From Phenylobacterium sp. (GTDB lineage: Bacteria; Pseudomonadota; Alphaproteobacteria; Caulobacterales; Caulobacteraceae): a DNA stretch of 64,000 nt. Each line of letters opens with the position of its first letter. The first letter of the stretch is position 1. The notes under the pieces are model-generated. The model was not told where the DNA came from. It was given only the letters and a program-made list of their open reading frames with translations, and made no database searches. Shown piece by piece: positions 54,579-62,941 of the stretch. The stretch lies in contig NZ_JACESE010000013.1 of assembly GCF_013911965.1 (NCBI RefSeq), positions 1 through 64,000 on the forward strand, in the 5' to 3' direction. A program made the translations under genes and the position numbers.

Positions 54579-55622
54579 TCACCCCTTCGGCGGATAGGCG
54601 TGCCGGCCGCCGTTGGGATCCTCGACGCGCCAGGCTCCGTCCTCGCCCTCGGCATAGGCCGGGCCGATCGGCGCCTTGCCGTGGCCGCCGGGAATGTCGA
54701 GGACGTAGGTCGGCTGGCAGAGGCCGGAATAGTCGCCGCGCAGGGCGCGCATGAGGGCCTGACCCTCCTCGATCCCCACGCGCAGGTGCGAGGTGCCGGG
54801 CGCCAGATCCCCCTGGTGCAGGTAGTAGGGCTTGATCCGCGTCTCGACGAAGGCCCGCATCAGGGCGCCGAGCACCGCTGGATCGTCATTGACCCCGCGC
54901 AGCAGGACGCTCTGGCTGACCATGGGGATGCCGGCGTCGACGAAGCGGGCGCAGGCGGCCCGCGCCGCGGGCGTCAGCTCGGCCGGGTGGTTGGCGTGCA
55001 GGGCGACATAGACGGCCTTGCCCGGCGCCTTGAGGGCCGCGACCATCGCCTCCGTCACCGCGTCCGGATCGACCACCGGCCGGCGGGTGTGCAGGCGCAC
55101 CACTTTCACATGGTCGACGGCGCCGAGCCGGCCCATCAGCTCGGCCAGCCTGCGGGGCGAGAGGACCAGCGGGTCGCCGCCCGTCAGGATGACCTCCCAG
55201 ATCTCCGGCCGGCTCTCGATATAGGCCAGGGCCGCGTCCAGCTGGGCGGCGTTCAGCGCGCCTTCCCCGCCGGGCCCCACCATCTCGCGCCGGAAGCAGA
55301 AGCGGCAATAGACGGCGCAGACGTGCGTGACCTTGAGCAGCACCCGGTCGGGATAGCGGTGGACGACGCCTTCCACCGGCATGTGGGCGTGGTCGCCGAT
55401 GGGATCGGCCCGCTCCTCCGGCGTCTGGGAGAGCTCGGCCTCGTCGGGCAGGTACTGGCGGGCCAGCGGCTCCCCGCAGGCGGCGACCAGCTCGGCGACG
55501 GCCGGCGTGACGGCCACGGCGTACTGCGCCGCCACCGCCTCCAGGGCGCGCACGCGCTCGGGCGCGATCAGGCCGGCCTGGGCCAGGGCCGCGGGCGTGC
55601 GCAGGGTCTTGGTCGCCGTCAT
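54579..55622 (-). CDS. epmB: EF-P (R)-beta-lysine biosynthesis enzyme, lysine 2,3-aminomutase type
   Basis: 347-residue radical SAM enzyme. The iron-sulfur motif is CAVYCRFCFRREM (CxxxCxxC), followed by the LAM-type PLxLSP stretch VILTGGDPLVLSPRRLAELM, and the PLP lysine is probably in the late region LDIPGGHGKAPIGP. It lacks the N- and C-terminal extensions of clostridial lysine 2,3-aminomutase, as expected for EpmB (YjeK). It isomerises lysine to (R)-beta-lysine for attachment to EF-P. The epmA gene ends 42 bp before its start. Two in-frame ATG starts are possible (55622 or 55631). Confidence 0.88.
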   Translation of the reverse strand: MTATKTLRTPAALAQAGLIAPERVRALEAVAAQYAVAVTPAVAELVAACGEPLARQYLPDEAELSQTPEERADPIGDHAHMPVEGVVHRYPDRVLLKVTHVCAVYCRFCFRREMVGPGGEGALNAAQLDAALAYIESRPEIWEVILTGGDPLVLSPRRLAELMGRLGAVDHVKVVRLHTRRPVVDPDAVTEAMVAALKAPGKAVYVALHANHPAELTPAARAACARFVDAGIPMVSQSVLLRGVNDDPAVLGALMRAFVETRIKPYYLHQGDLAPGTSHLRVGIEEGQALMRALRGDYSGLCQPTYVLDIPGGHGKAPIGPAYAEGEDGAWRVEDPNGGRHAYPPKG

Positions 55623-55663
55623 CGGCGCCATATGGGGCAAGGCGGCCCCCGCGGCAATGCGGC

Positions 55664-56713
55664 CTAGATCTCCGCCACCGGCGTCCAGACCACCTGCTCG
55701 ATCCTCTGCGCCCCGGTGGCCAGCATCACCAGCCGGTCGAAGCCGAGCGCCGAGCCGCTGGCCGGCGGCATGTGCGCCAGCGCTGAAAGGAAGTCCTCGT
55801 CGATCGGATAGCGCTCGCCATAGATGCGGGCCTTCTCGTCCATCTCGGCCTCGAACCTTCGGCGCTGTTCGGCCGGATCGGTGAGTTCTCCGAACGCATT
55901 GGCCAGCTCCACCCCGCAGGCATAGAGCTCGAACCGCTCGGCCACGCGGGGATCGGCGGGCTTGGGCCGGGCGAGCGCCGCCTCGGCCGTCGGGTATTCG
56001 CACAGGATGGTCGGCCGGCCGAAGCCCAGGTTCGGCTCCACCTTCTCGACCATGATGCGGCTGAAGACGTCGGCCCAGCTGTCGTCCTCAGCCACCCGGA
56101 TCCCGGCCGCACGGGCCTGGGCGGCGAGCGCCCCGCCGTCGGTGTCGCCATCCGCCGCCACCGTGGCGAGGAGGTCGACGCCGGCATATCGCTCATAGGC
56201 CTGCGCCACGCTCACCCGCTCGGGTTCGGCGAAGGGGTCGGCCGTCCCGCCCTTCCAGGTCAGGGCCCTGGTCCCCGCCGTCTCGGCCGCAAGCGCCAGC
56301 AGGGCGGCGCAGTCGGCCATCAAGGTCTCATACGGCTGATCGACCCGGTACCACTCCAGAAGCGTGAACTCCGGGTGGTGCAGGGGCCCGCGCTCGCGGT
56401 TGCGCCACACCCGGGCGAGATCGAAGATCTTCGTCTCGCCGGCCGCCAGCAGCTTCTTGGCCGCGAATTCGGGCGAGGTGTGCAGGTGGAAGGGCCGCGC
56501 GCGGCCGTCCGGCCCGATCGCCTGCGTCGAAAAGGCGTGCAGATGGGCCTCGTTGCCGGGCGAGACCTGCAGGGCCGCAGCCTCCACCTCGGTGAAGCCC
56601 TCGGCTTCGAACCAGCGGCGCACGGCCCGCGTGATCGCCCCGCGAAGCGTGAGGAACGGGCGGCGGTCGGCATGGCGGCGGGCGTCCCACCAGGGGGTCG
56701 GGGTCGAGGTCAT
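55664..56713 (-). CDS. epmA: EF-P--(R)-beta-lysine ligase
   Basis: 349-residue class II lysyl-tRNA synthetase-like ligase without the anticodon-binding domain (PoxA/GenX/YjeA type). Motif 1-like [26 protein letters not shown], motif 2 in [26 protein letters not shown] (split as [13 protein letters not shown] and [11 protein letters not shown]) and motif 3 [16 protein letters not shown] are visible. It attaches beta-lysine to the conserved lysine of EF-P. It is divergent from efp (139 bp apart) and precedes epmB in the same operon. Confidence 0.93.
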   Translation of the reverse strand: MTSTPTPWWDARRHADRRPFLTLRGAITRAVRRWFEAEGFTEVEAAALQVSPGNEAHLHAFSTQAIGPDGRARPFHLHTSPEFAAKKLLAAGETKIFDLARVWRNRERGPLHHPEFTLLEWYRVDQPYETLMADCAALLALAAETAGTRALTWKGGTADPFAEPERVSVAQAYERYAGVDLLATVAADGDTDGGALAAQARAAGIRVAEDDSWADVFSRIMVEKVEPNLGFGRPTILCEYPTAEAALARPKPADPRVAERFELYACGVELANAFGELTDPAEQRRRFEAEMDEKARIYGERYPIDEDFLSALAHMPPASGSALGFDRLVMLATGAQRIEQVVWTPVAEI

Positions 56714-56852
56714 GAAGGCCCTGCGATGGCGGTGTGACTGGCGAAAGCGCCTGCGATCCTGTAGTGCGCGGGCTCGAAGTCTTTACCGAAGGGACCGGCG
56801 CGGCCGCCAGGGCCGCCTCTCCCCGAACCACGCACCAAGGAAGAAGTCACAC

Positions 56853-57419
56853 GTGAAGGTCGCCGCCAGCTCGCTCCGCAAGGGTAATGTCGTCGATATG
56901 GACGGCAAGCTCTACGTCGTCCTGACCACCCAGAACATCCATCCCGGCAAGGGCACGCCCGTGACCCAGCTGGACATGCGCCGCATCTCCGACGGGGTGA
57001 AGGTCTCCGAACGCTATCGCACCACCGAGCAGGTGGAGCGGGCCTTCGTGGAGGAGCGCGAGCACACCTTCCTCTACGCCGACGGGGAGGGCTATCACTT
57101 CATGAACCCGGAGAACTACGACCAGCTCGTGGTGCCCGAGGACGTGATCGGCGACGCCAAGGTCTATCTGCAGGACGGCATGGCCGTGCAGCTCTCCACC
57201 CATGAGGGCGTGCCGATCGCCATCGAACTGCCGGCCCGCGTGACGCTCGAGATCGTCGAGACCGAGCCGGTGGTGAAGGGCCAGACGGCCTCCTCCTCCT
57301 ACAAGCCGGCCATCACCGACAACGGCCTGCGCGTGATGATCCCGCCCTACATCACCACGGGCACCAAGATCGTCGTCCTCACCGAGGACGGCTCCTACGT
57401 GGAACGCGCCAAGGACTGA
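56853..57419 (+). CDS. efp: Translation elongation factor P
   Basis: 188-residue tRNA-shaped factor that relieves stalling at polyproline stretches. Domain I carries the modification loop [12 protein letters not shown], with Lys33 as the target for EpmA; domain II-III show [32 protein letters not shown] and the late signature [18 protein letters not shown]. It is the EpmA/EpmB-modified type (Lys, with Gly on each side), not the Arg-rhamnosylated type. The start is GTG with GGAAGAAG upstream; the ORF before it is not conserved. It is divergent from epmA/epmB, which complete the system. Confidence 0.96.
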   Translation: MKVAASSLRKGNVVDMDGKLYVVLTTQNIHPGKGTPVTQLDMRRISDGVKVSERYRTTEQVERAFVEEREHTFLYADGEGYHFMNPENYDQLVVPEDVIGDAKVYLQDGMAVQLSTHEGVPIAIELPARVTLEIVETEPVVKGQTASSSYKPAITDNGLRVMIPPYITTGTKIVVLTEDGSYVERAKD

Positions 57420-57431
57420 GGGCGGGGAGGA

Positions 57432-57556
57432 CCCCCTCAGTCACCTGCGGTGACAGCCCCCCTGGAAGGGGGAGCATCTTGCACGGAGTCGGCCTTAGCC
57501 TCGACGCAGATCCTCCCCCTCCTCGAGGGGGAGGTGGCCCGGAGAGCCGGAGGGGG
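57432..57556. repeat. Structured intergenic repeat, copy B
   Basis: 125-bp element matching copy A at 46696-46822: the same boundary (CCCCCTC ... GGAGGGGG) and the same three hairpins. In the first hairpin GTCACC/GGTGAC replaces GTCGCC/GGCGAC, a compensatory change. It lies between convergent efp and the DUF6438 gene. Confidence 0.8.
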
Positions 57557-57567
57557 CCCGGCGCCCC

Positions 57568-58050
57568 CTACTCCGGCCTGCGCACCCAGTCGGCGACGCC
57601 CAGCCGCGCCGGGGCGGACTTCAGCGCCTCCATCAACCGGGCGTTCTTCGCCGACATGCAGCCGGCGTCATGGTTCAGCGTGGTCTGGGTCCCGTCGGCG
57701 GCGCTCCACACCACGGTGTAGTGCGACATGTCGGTGGCCTGCCGCTCGCAGGTCGTCTGCTCCGAGGCGCCCGTCGCCGGGCGGAAGGGGGCGAGCGCGC
57801 GGGCCACGGCCTCATAGCCGCCCGCCGGCGCCTGGGCCTCGCGGCGGCCCTCGACGGCCGTGTGGCGCTCGCCCACGAACACCACCTGCCCGCCCGCCTT
57901 CACCTCGACCGAATAGACCGGGCAGAAGCCGAAGCACGGGCCGACGGAGATCGCGAGGGTCTCCGCCGCCGGCGGGGCGCCCGGCGCCGGCGTGGCGCAG
58001 GCGGCGAGGCCGGCGAGCAGGGCGGCGGCGGCGAAAGCTCTCAGCATCAT
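57568..58050 (-). CDS. DUF6438 lipoprotein
   Basis: 160-residue protein with a lipobox-bearing signal (LLAGLAACATP) and a mature domain matching DUF6438: ISVGPCFGFCPVYSVEVKAGG with the diagnostic P-C-F-G-x-C-P-x-Y, VVFVGERHTAVEG, and late Cys-containing HDAGCMSAKNARLMEAL. Four to five cysteines suggest disulfides in the periplasm. Function unknown. Start MMLRAF at 58050. It converges with efp across repeat copy B and diverges from the esterase gene. Confidence 0.8.
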   Translation of the reverse strand: MMLRAFAAAALLAGLAACATPAPGAPPAAETLAISVGPCFGFCPVYSVEVKAGGQVVFVGERHTAVEGRREAQAPAGGYEAVARALAPFRPATGASEQTTCERQATDMSHYTVVWSAADGTQTTLNHDAGCMSAKNARLMEALKSAPARLGVADWVRRPE

Positions 58051-58177
58051 CGAATCTCCGTCAGCATCGGACTTTGGCCGGCCCAATAAGGCGCCGGCAT
58101 GGCTTCGGTTCGCTCCAGCCTTTGCGCGCCGCGGCCGCCCTGCCAAGGTGAAAGAAAACACCGCAAGAGGAGACCCC

Positions 58178-59128
58178 ATGGCCGGCAGCCGCCACCTGGT
58201 CGATCCGCAGCTCCTGCCGCTGCTGGAGACCATCCCGCCCTTCGAGCTCTCCGAGGCCGTCCTGCCGATGATGCGCGGCCGTTCGGCGCGCTTCACCCCG
58301 CGGGCCGAAGACGTGGCGCGCACCACCCTGGAGCGGCGGCGCGTCCCGGGTCCGAAGGACGCGCCCGAGGTCGAGGTCCTGGTCTATCGCCCCAAGGCGG
58401 CGACCGGGCCGCTGCCCGCCATCCTGCACATCCACGGCGGCGGCTATGTGGCCGGGACGGCGGCCGACAACGAGGCGGTCCATCGGCCGCTCGCCGCCGA
58501 CCTCGCCTGCGTCATCGTCTCGGTGGAGTACCGCCTGGCGCCGGAGACGCCCTTCCCCGGCCCCGTGGAGGACTGCTACGCCGCGCTCGCCTGGATAGGC
58601 CGCAACGCCGCCGAGCTCGGCGTCGACGCGACCCGCCTGGGGGTGATGGGCGAAAGCGCCGGCGGCGGCCTGGCCGCCGCGCTCGCCCTGCTGGCGCGCG
58701 ACCGCGGCGAGCACGCGCTCGCCTTCCAGCACCTGATCTATCCGATGATCGACGACCGCACCTGCGCCGCAGCCGAGCCGCATCCCTATGCCGGGGAGTT
58801 CGTCTGGACGCCCCAGGCCAACCGCTTCGGCTGGCGGTCCCTGCTGGGCCAGGAGCCGGGCGGCGAAGGCGTCTCTCCCTACGCGGCCGCGGCCCGGGCC
58901 GAGCGGCTGGAGGGCCTGCCCCCCGCCTTCATCGCCACCGGCTCCCTCGACCTCTTCCTGGAAGAGGATCTGGCCTATGCGCAACGCCTGCTGCGCGCCG
59001 GCGTGCCGGTGGAGCTGCACGTCTATCCCGGCGCCTTCCACGGCTTTCAGTGGGCGGCCGAGGCCGAGGTCAGCCAGACCGCCGCCCGCGACAGCCGCGC
59101 CGCGCTCGCCCGCGCGCTCCGGCCCTAG
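58178..59128 (+). CDS. HSL-type esterase/lipase
   Basis: 316-residue hydrolase of the hormone-sensitive lipase family (alpha/beta hydrolase 3). The oxyanion motif is LHIHGGGYVAGT (HGGG), the nucleophile Ser is in GVMGESAGGGLAAAL, the acid Asp in TGSLDLFLEEDL and the His in GAFHGFQWAAEA. No signal peptide. Such enzymes hydrolyse short to medium acyl esters; the true substrate is unknown. AGAGGAGACCCC precedes the ATG. It converges with the membrane-protein gene, sharing four bases at the stops. Confidence 0.92.
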   Translation: MAGSRHLVDPQLLPLLETIPPFELSEAVLPMMRGRSARFTPRAEDVARTTLERRRVPGPKDAPEVEVLVYRPKAATGPLPAILHIHGGGYVAGTAADNEAVHRPLAADLACVIVSVEYRLAPETPFPGPVEDCYAALAWIGRNAAELGVDATRLGVMGESAGGGLAAALALLARDRGEHALAFQHLIYPMIDDRTCAAAEPHPYAGEFVWTPQANRFGWRSLLGQEPGGEGVSPYAAAARAERLEGLPPAFIATGSLDLFLEEDLAYAQRLLRAGVPVELHVYPGAFHGFQWAAEAEVSQTAARDSRAALARALRP

Positions 59129-59679
59129 CCGAACAGGCCCGCCACATAGGCGCTGGTCGCCACAGCCATGGTCGCCAGGGTCAGGCGGGGCCCGCGCACG
59201 AAGATGCAGGCGGCCATGAGCAGCCAGACCACGGCCGCCTTGACCAGGATGTCCAGTCCCTCGGGCCAGTAGTAGTCCCAGCCGAGAAGGCGGACGAAGA
59301 GGCCGAGCTGCGTCAGGTTCGCCGCCAGCATGATGCCGATGACCGGTCCGCGGACGGTGTAGAAGTGGTCGTCCTTCTCCCGCTCCGGCGCCACCGTGCG
59401 CGGAAAGACCAGATAGGCGGCCACATAGTAGGCGCTGGCGAACAGGGTCGAGCCGATCAGCACCACGTAGGAGAACTCCACCCGGTCGCGCATGAACCAG
59501 GCCGCGCCCCAGAAGGAGACGATGTCGGCGATCATCAGCACGGCCAGCAGCATGTTGAGCCAGCTGACCGGCGCGCGGCCCCTCGCCTCCACCGTGCGCG
59601 CCACCCCGCCCAGGACCTCGGCCATGGAGAGGCCCAGCAGCAGGCTGAGCAGGGAGAAGACGAACTCGAAGGTGCTCAA
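59125..59679 (-). CDS. Hypothetical membrane protein coupled to the pseudouridine synthase
   Basis: 184 residues with about five or six hydrophobic segments: [77 protein letters not shown] and [18 protein letters not shown] tryptophan- and tyrosine-containing loop (YYWPEGLD) links two of them. I do not recognise a family. It starts with TTG that overlaps the rsuA-type stop (TTGA), so its translation depends on that gene. It is the last gene of the transcript and converges with the esterase. Its role is unknown. Confidence 0.75.
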   Translation of the reverse strand: MSTFEFVFSLLSLLLGLSMAEVLGGVARTVEARGRAPVSWLNMLLAVLMIADIVSFWGAAWFMRDRVEFSYVVLIGSTLFASAYYVAAYLVFPRTVAPEREKDDHFYTVRGPVIGIMLAANLTQLGLFVRLLGWDYYWPEGLDILVKAAVVWLLMAACIFVRGPRLTLATMAVATSAYVAGLFG

Positions 59680-60488
59680 GGACGGCGGGTCCCTGGCCGC
59701 CGGCGCGGCGGCTTGGCGGGGAGCGCCTGCGGCCGCAGCATCGCCTCGCGCTCGGCCGGCGTGATCGGACGCCACCGGCCTTCGGGCAGGTCCCCGACCT
59801 TCAGGGGGCCGATGCGCAGGCGGTAGAGGTCGGTGACGGAAAGGCCCACCAGGTCGCACATGCGGCGGATCTGGCGGTTGCGGCCCTCCTTCAGGATGAA
59901 GCGCAGCCTCTGATCGCCGGCCAGCGTCACCCTGGCGGGCCGGAGCTGGCGGCCGTCCAGCGCCAGGCCGTGGCGCAGCAGACCCAGGGCCCGCTCGGTG
60001 ATCTCGCCGCGCACGCGGACCAGATACTCCTTCTCCATGTCGGATTCCGGTCCGATCACCGCCTTGGTCAGCACGCCGTCCTCCGACAGGATGAGCAGGC
60101 CGCGGCTGTCCATGTCGAGCCGGCCCACCGGCGCCAGGCGGCGGTCGGGGCCGGGGATGTCGTCGCTCTGGCCGAACAGGGCCTTGCGCGTCAGCAGGCG
60201 CACGGCCGGCGTCTGGCCGGGCTCCGGCTGGCCGGAGACATAGCCGACGGGCTTGTTCAGGATGACGGTGAGCTGGCCCTCCAGCCTGGCCTGCGCCTGG
60301 TCGGCGAGGACCAGGGTCTGGCCCTGGGCGATCTTGCGGCCGGGGTCGGCGACCGGTTCGCCGTCGATGGAGACGAGGCCGGCGGCGATCAGGGCCTCGG
60401 CCTCGCGCCGCGAGCAGACGCCCGACTGGGCGAGCCAGCGGTTGACGCGCTGAGGCTCGGCCTCCTCATAGGTCCGCGTCCAGGCCAT
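59676..60488 (-). CDS. RsuA/RluB-family pseudouridine synthase
   Basis: 270-residue pseudouridine synthase of the RsuA/RluB/E/F family. An S4 domain (about 10-70) has [21 protein letters not shown] and [11 protein letters not shown]; the catalytic domain carries the Asp in [17 protein letters not shown] and the C-terminal motif [18 protein letters not shown]. Compared with RsuA, which modifies 16S rRNA, the sequence is closer to RluB (23S U2605 region); the target was not determined. A basic tail ([12 protein letters not shown]) follows. It is upstream of the coupled membrane-protein gene. Confidence 0.92.
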   Translation of the reverse strand: MAWTRTYEEAEPQRVNRWLAQSGVCSRREAEALIAAGLVSIDGEPVADPGRKIAQGQTLVLADQAQARLEGQLTVILNKPVGYVSGQPEPGQTPAVRLLTRKALFGQSDDIPGPDRRLAPVGRLDMDSRGLLILSEDGVLTKAVIGPESDMEKEYLVRVRGEITERALGLLRHGLALDGRQLRPARVTLAGDQRLRFILKEGRNRQIRRMCDLVGLSVTDLYRLRIGPLKVGDLPEGRWRPITPAEREAMLRPQALPAKPPRRRPGTRRP

Positions 60489-60494
60489 GGCCGG

Positions 60495-61214
60495 TCAGCC
60501 GCCGTGGCGCTCGCGCTTGCGGATGAACATGGCCGCGTCGGCCTCCGCCACGATGGCCTCGGGATCGCCCTCGATCGGGATCTCGCGCACCCCGAAGGAG
60601 ATGTGAAGGGGGGCCGACCAGTCGCCGAACTGGATGGGCGCGGCCTCCAGGGTGCGGGCGAGCGCCTCGGCCTTGGCCTCGGCGGTGCGGTAGCCGGCCT
60701 GGACCAGGATGACGGCGAACTCGTCCCCGCCCATGCGGGCGACGATGTCGCTTTCGCGCACCAGTCCGGTCAGGCGCTCGGCCACCGCCTTGAGCACGGC
60801 GTCGCCCGCCGCGTGGCCGAAGCGGTCGTTGACGCTCTTGAAGTCGTCCAGGTCGAAATAGACCAGGCTGGCCGGCGAGTTGTAGCGCCGCGAGAAGGTC
60901 TGGATGCGCGAGAGCTCGCGCATGAAGGCCCGCCGGTTGAGCAGGGGGGTGAGCGCGTCGCGGTCGGCCAGGCCCTCCACTTCCGCAAGCTTGGCCTTCA
61001 GCCGCGAGACTTCGCCGCGCAGGTCGTCGATCTCCGTCAGCAGGGTCTGGACCGCGCCGCGAACGGCCGGCGTCAGGTCGGCCTCGCTCAGCCCCAGGAA
61101 TCCCGCCTTGTCGGCCGGCAGGGCGCGGGCCGCGCCGCTCTGGACGCCCGCCTGGGCGAGCGCGCGCTTGCGGATCGCCGCGAAGGGTTCGGTGCGAGCG
61201 CCCGTGATCTTCAT
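60495..61214 (-). CDS. GGDEF diguanylate cyclase
   Basis: 239-residue cyclic-di-GMP synthase. An N-terminal 70-residue region of unknown type leads through a heptad-rich helix ([24 protein letters not shown], part [20 protein letters not shown]) into the GGDEF domain (about 80-239). The active-site loop is [10 protein letters not shown], the upstream RESD is the inhibitory I-site RxxD five residues before it, and [18 protein letters not shown] is the nucleotide-binding motif. It should be an active, product-inhibited cyclase. It has no transmembrane part, so the N-terminal region is the likely input. Six bases lie between its stop and the RsuA-family start. Confidence 0.93.
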   Translation of the reverse strand: MKITGARTEPFAAIRKRALAQAGVQSGAARALPADKAGFLGLSEADLTPAVRGAVQTLLTEIDDLRGEVSRLKAKLAEVEGLADRDALTPLLNRRAFMRELSRIQTFSRRYNSPASLVYFDLDDFKSVNDRFGHAAGDAVLKAVAERLTGLVRESDIVARMGGDEFAVILVQAGYRTAEAKAEALARTLEAAPIQFGDWSAPLHISFGVREIPIEGDPEAIVAEADAAMFIRKRERHGG

Positions 61215-61322
61215 GGGGTGGGAATCACTTCAGCCTTAACCATAAGAATCGTAATCGCGATCGGTTGCGGGCGCAAAGGCGGCGCCTATACTCCGCGCCT
61301 TTCCGATCGAGGGGCCCCAAAG

Positions 61323-61835
61323 ATGGCCAATCCGACCTCCGCGGGCCAGGGCGGCCGCGCCCCTGTCGCCATCATCATGGGCAGCCGCTCCGACTGGCCG
61401 ACCATGAAGTTCGCGGCAGAGCAGCTCGACGCCCTGGGCGTGGCCTGGGAGGCCAGGGTGGTTTCGGCCCACCGCACGCCCAAGCGCCTCTACGACTTCG
61501 CCACCACGGCCCGGGCGGCCGGCTACAAGGTGATCATCGCCGGCGCCGGCGGGGCGGCCCACCTGCCGGGCATGGCGGCCTCCATGACGGAGCTGCCGGT
61601 GCTGGGCGTGCCGGTGGAGTCCAAGGCGCTGAAGGGCATGGATTCCCTGCTCTCGATCGTTCAGATGCCCGGCGGCATTCCGGTGGCGACGCTCGCCATC
61701 GGGGAGGCCGGGGCCAAAAACGCCGGCATCCTCGCCGCCCGCATCCTGGCGACGTCCGACCCCGCCCTTTCGGAGCGCCTGACCGTGTTCGCCCGGGACC
61801 TGGCCGACGCCGTGGCCGAGACGGTGGAGGACTGA
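61323..61835 (+). CDS. purE: N5-carboxyaminoimidazole ribonucleotide mutase
   Basis: 170-residue class I PurE of purine synthesis that moves the carboxyl group of N5-CAIR to give CAIR. Signatures seen: [30 protein letters not shown] with the active-site His, and [26 protein letters not shown] (parts [11 protein letters not shown] and [10 protein letters not shown]). The ATG is 109 bp past the GGDEF start, on the opposite strand. Its stop overlaps the purK ATG by one base (TGATG), so the enzyme pair is coupled. Confidence 0.97.
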   Translation: MANPTSAGQGGRAPVAIIMGSRSDWPTMKFAAEQLDALGVAWEARVVSAHRTPKRLYDFATTARAAGYKVIIAGAGGAAHLPGMAASMTELPVLGVPVESKALKGMDSLLSIVQMPGGIPVATLAIGEAGAKNAGILAARILATSDPALSERLTVFARDLADAVAETVED

Positions 61836-62929
61836 TGGACGCCGGATTCCCGCTCGCGCCCGGCGCCACGATCGGCATCCTGGGCGGCGGCCAGCTCGGC
61901 CGCATGCTGGCGCTCGCCGCCGCGCGCCTCGGCTTCGACGTGGTGGTGCTGACGCCCGAGATCGACGCCCCAGCCAGCCGCGTGGCCCGCGAGACGCTGA
62001 TCGCGGCCTATGACGACCCGGACGCGCTCGCCCGCCTGGCCGACCTGTCGGACGTCATCACCTACGAGTTCGAGAACGTGCCGGCCGCGGCGGTCGAGCG
62101 GCTCAAGGCCCTCGGCGCGCCCGTCGCGCCCGGCGGCCAGGCGCTCGCCGTGGCCCAGGACCGGGTGGCGGAGAAGACCTTCCTCAACGAGGCCGGCGTC
62201 AAGACCGTCGCCTTCGCCACGGTCGACAGCGCCGAGGAGGCGGCCGAGGCCGCCCGGCTGCTCGGCGTCCCGGCCCTGATGAAGACCCGGCGGGAAGGCT
62301 ATGACGGCAAGGGCCAGAAGTGGGTCGAACACGCCGCCGACGCCGGCGCGGTGTTCGAGGCCCTCGGCGGGGCGCCCTGCATCCTCGAGGCGCCGGCCGA
62401 TTTCGTGCGCGAGCTGTCGATCATCGCCGCCCGCGGCCGCGACGGCGGCCTGGCCATCTATCCCATCGGCGAGAACCATCACGAGGCCGGCATCCTGCGC
62501 CGCACCGTGGCCCCGGCCCGCGCCGCCCCCGAACTCGCCGCCCAGGCCGAGCGCATCGCCGCCCAGATCCTGACGCGGCTCGACTATGTGGGCGTCATCG
62601 GCGTGGAGCTCTTCGAGCTCTCCGACGGGCGCCTGCTGGCCAACGAGATCGCGCCCCGGGTCCACAACACCGGCCACTGGACGCAGGACGGCTGCGAGGT
62701 CTGCCAGTTCGAGCAGCACATTCGCGCCGTCGTCGGCTGGCCCCTCGGCCCGACCGAGGCGCGGGCGCGGGTGGAGATGGTCAATCTGCTGGGCGACGAG
62801 GCGGGCGGCTGGGCGAAGTTCGCCGCCGAGCCGGAGACCCGGCTGCACCTCTATGGCAAGCGCGAAGCCAAGCCGGGCCGCAAGATGGGCCACGTGAACC
62901 GCCTGTCCCGGCTGGAGCCTGGTCGGTAG
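61835..62929 (+). CDS. purK: 5-(carboxyamino)imidazole ribonucleotide synthase
   Basis: 364-residue ATP-grasp enzyme that makes N5-CAIR from AIR, ATP and bicarbonate. It has GILGGGQLGRMLALAA at the N terminus, then VITYEFENVPAAAVERL, the ATP-grasp loop PALMKTRREGYDGKGQ, and the metal-binding EINEIAPRVHNTGHWT-like stretch LLANEIAPRVHNTGHWTQDG. The product goes directly to PurE encoded just upstream. The start overlaps the purE stop. recQ converges from the other side, 12 bases after the stop. Confidence 0.97.
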   Translation: MDAGFPLAPGATIGILGGGQLGRMLALAAARLGFDVVVLTPEIDAPASRVARETLIAAYDDPDALARLADLSDVITYEFENVPAAAVERLKALGAPVAPGGQALAVAQDRVAEKTFLNEAGVKTVAFATVDSAEEAAEAARLLGVPALMKTRREGYDGKGQKWVEHAADAGAVFEALGGAPCILEAPADFVRELSIIAARGRDGGLAIYPIGENHHEAGILRRTVAPARAAPELAAQAERIAAQILTRLDYVGVIGVELFELSDGRLLANEIAPRVHNTGHWTQDGCEVCQFEQHIRAVVGWPLGPTEARARVEMVNLLGDEAGGWAKFAAEPETRLHLYGKREAKPGRKMGHVNRLSRLEPGR

Positions 62930-62941
62930 GCGGAAGGCCGG

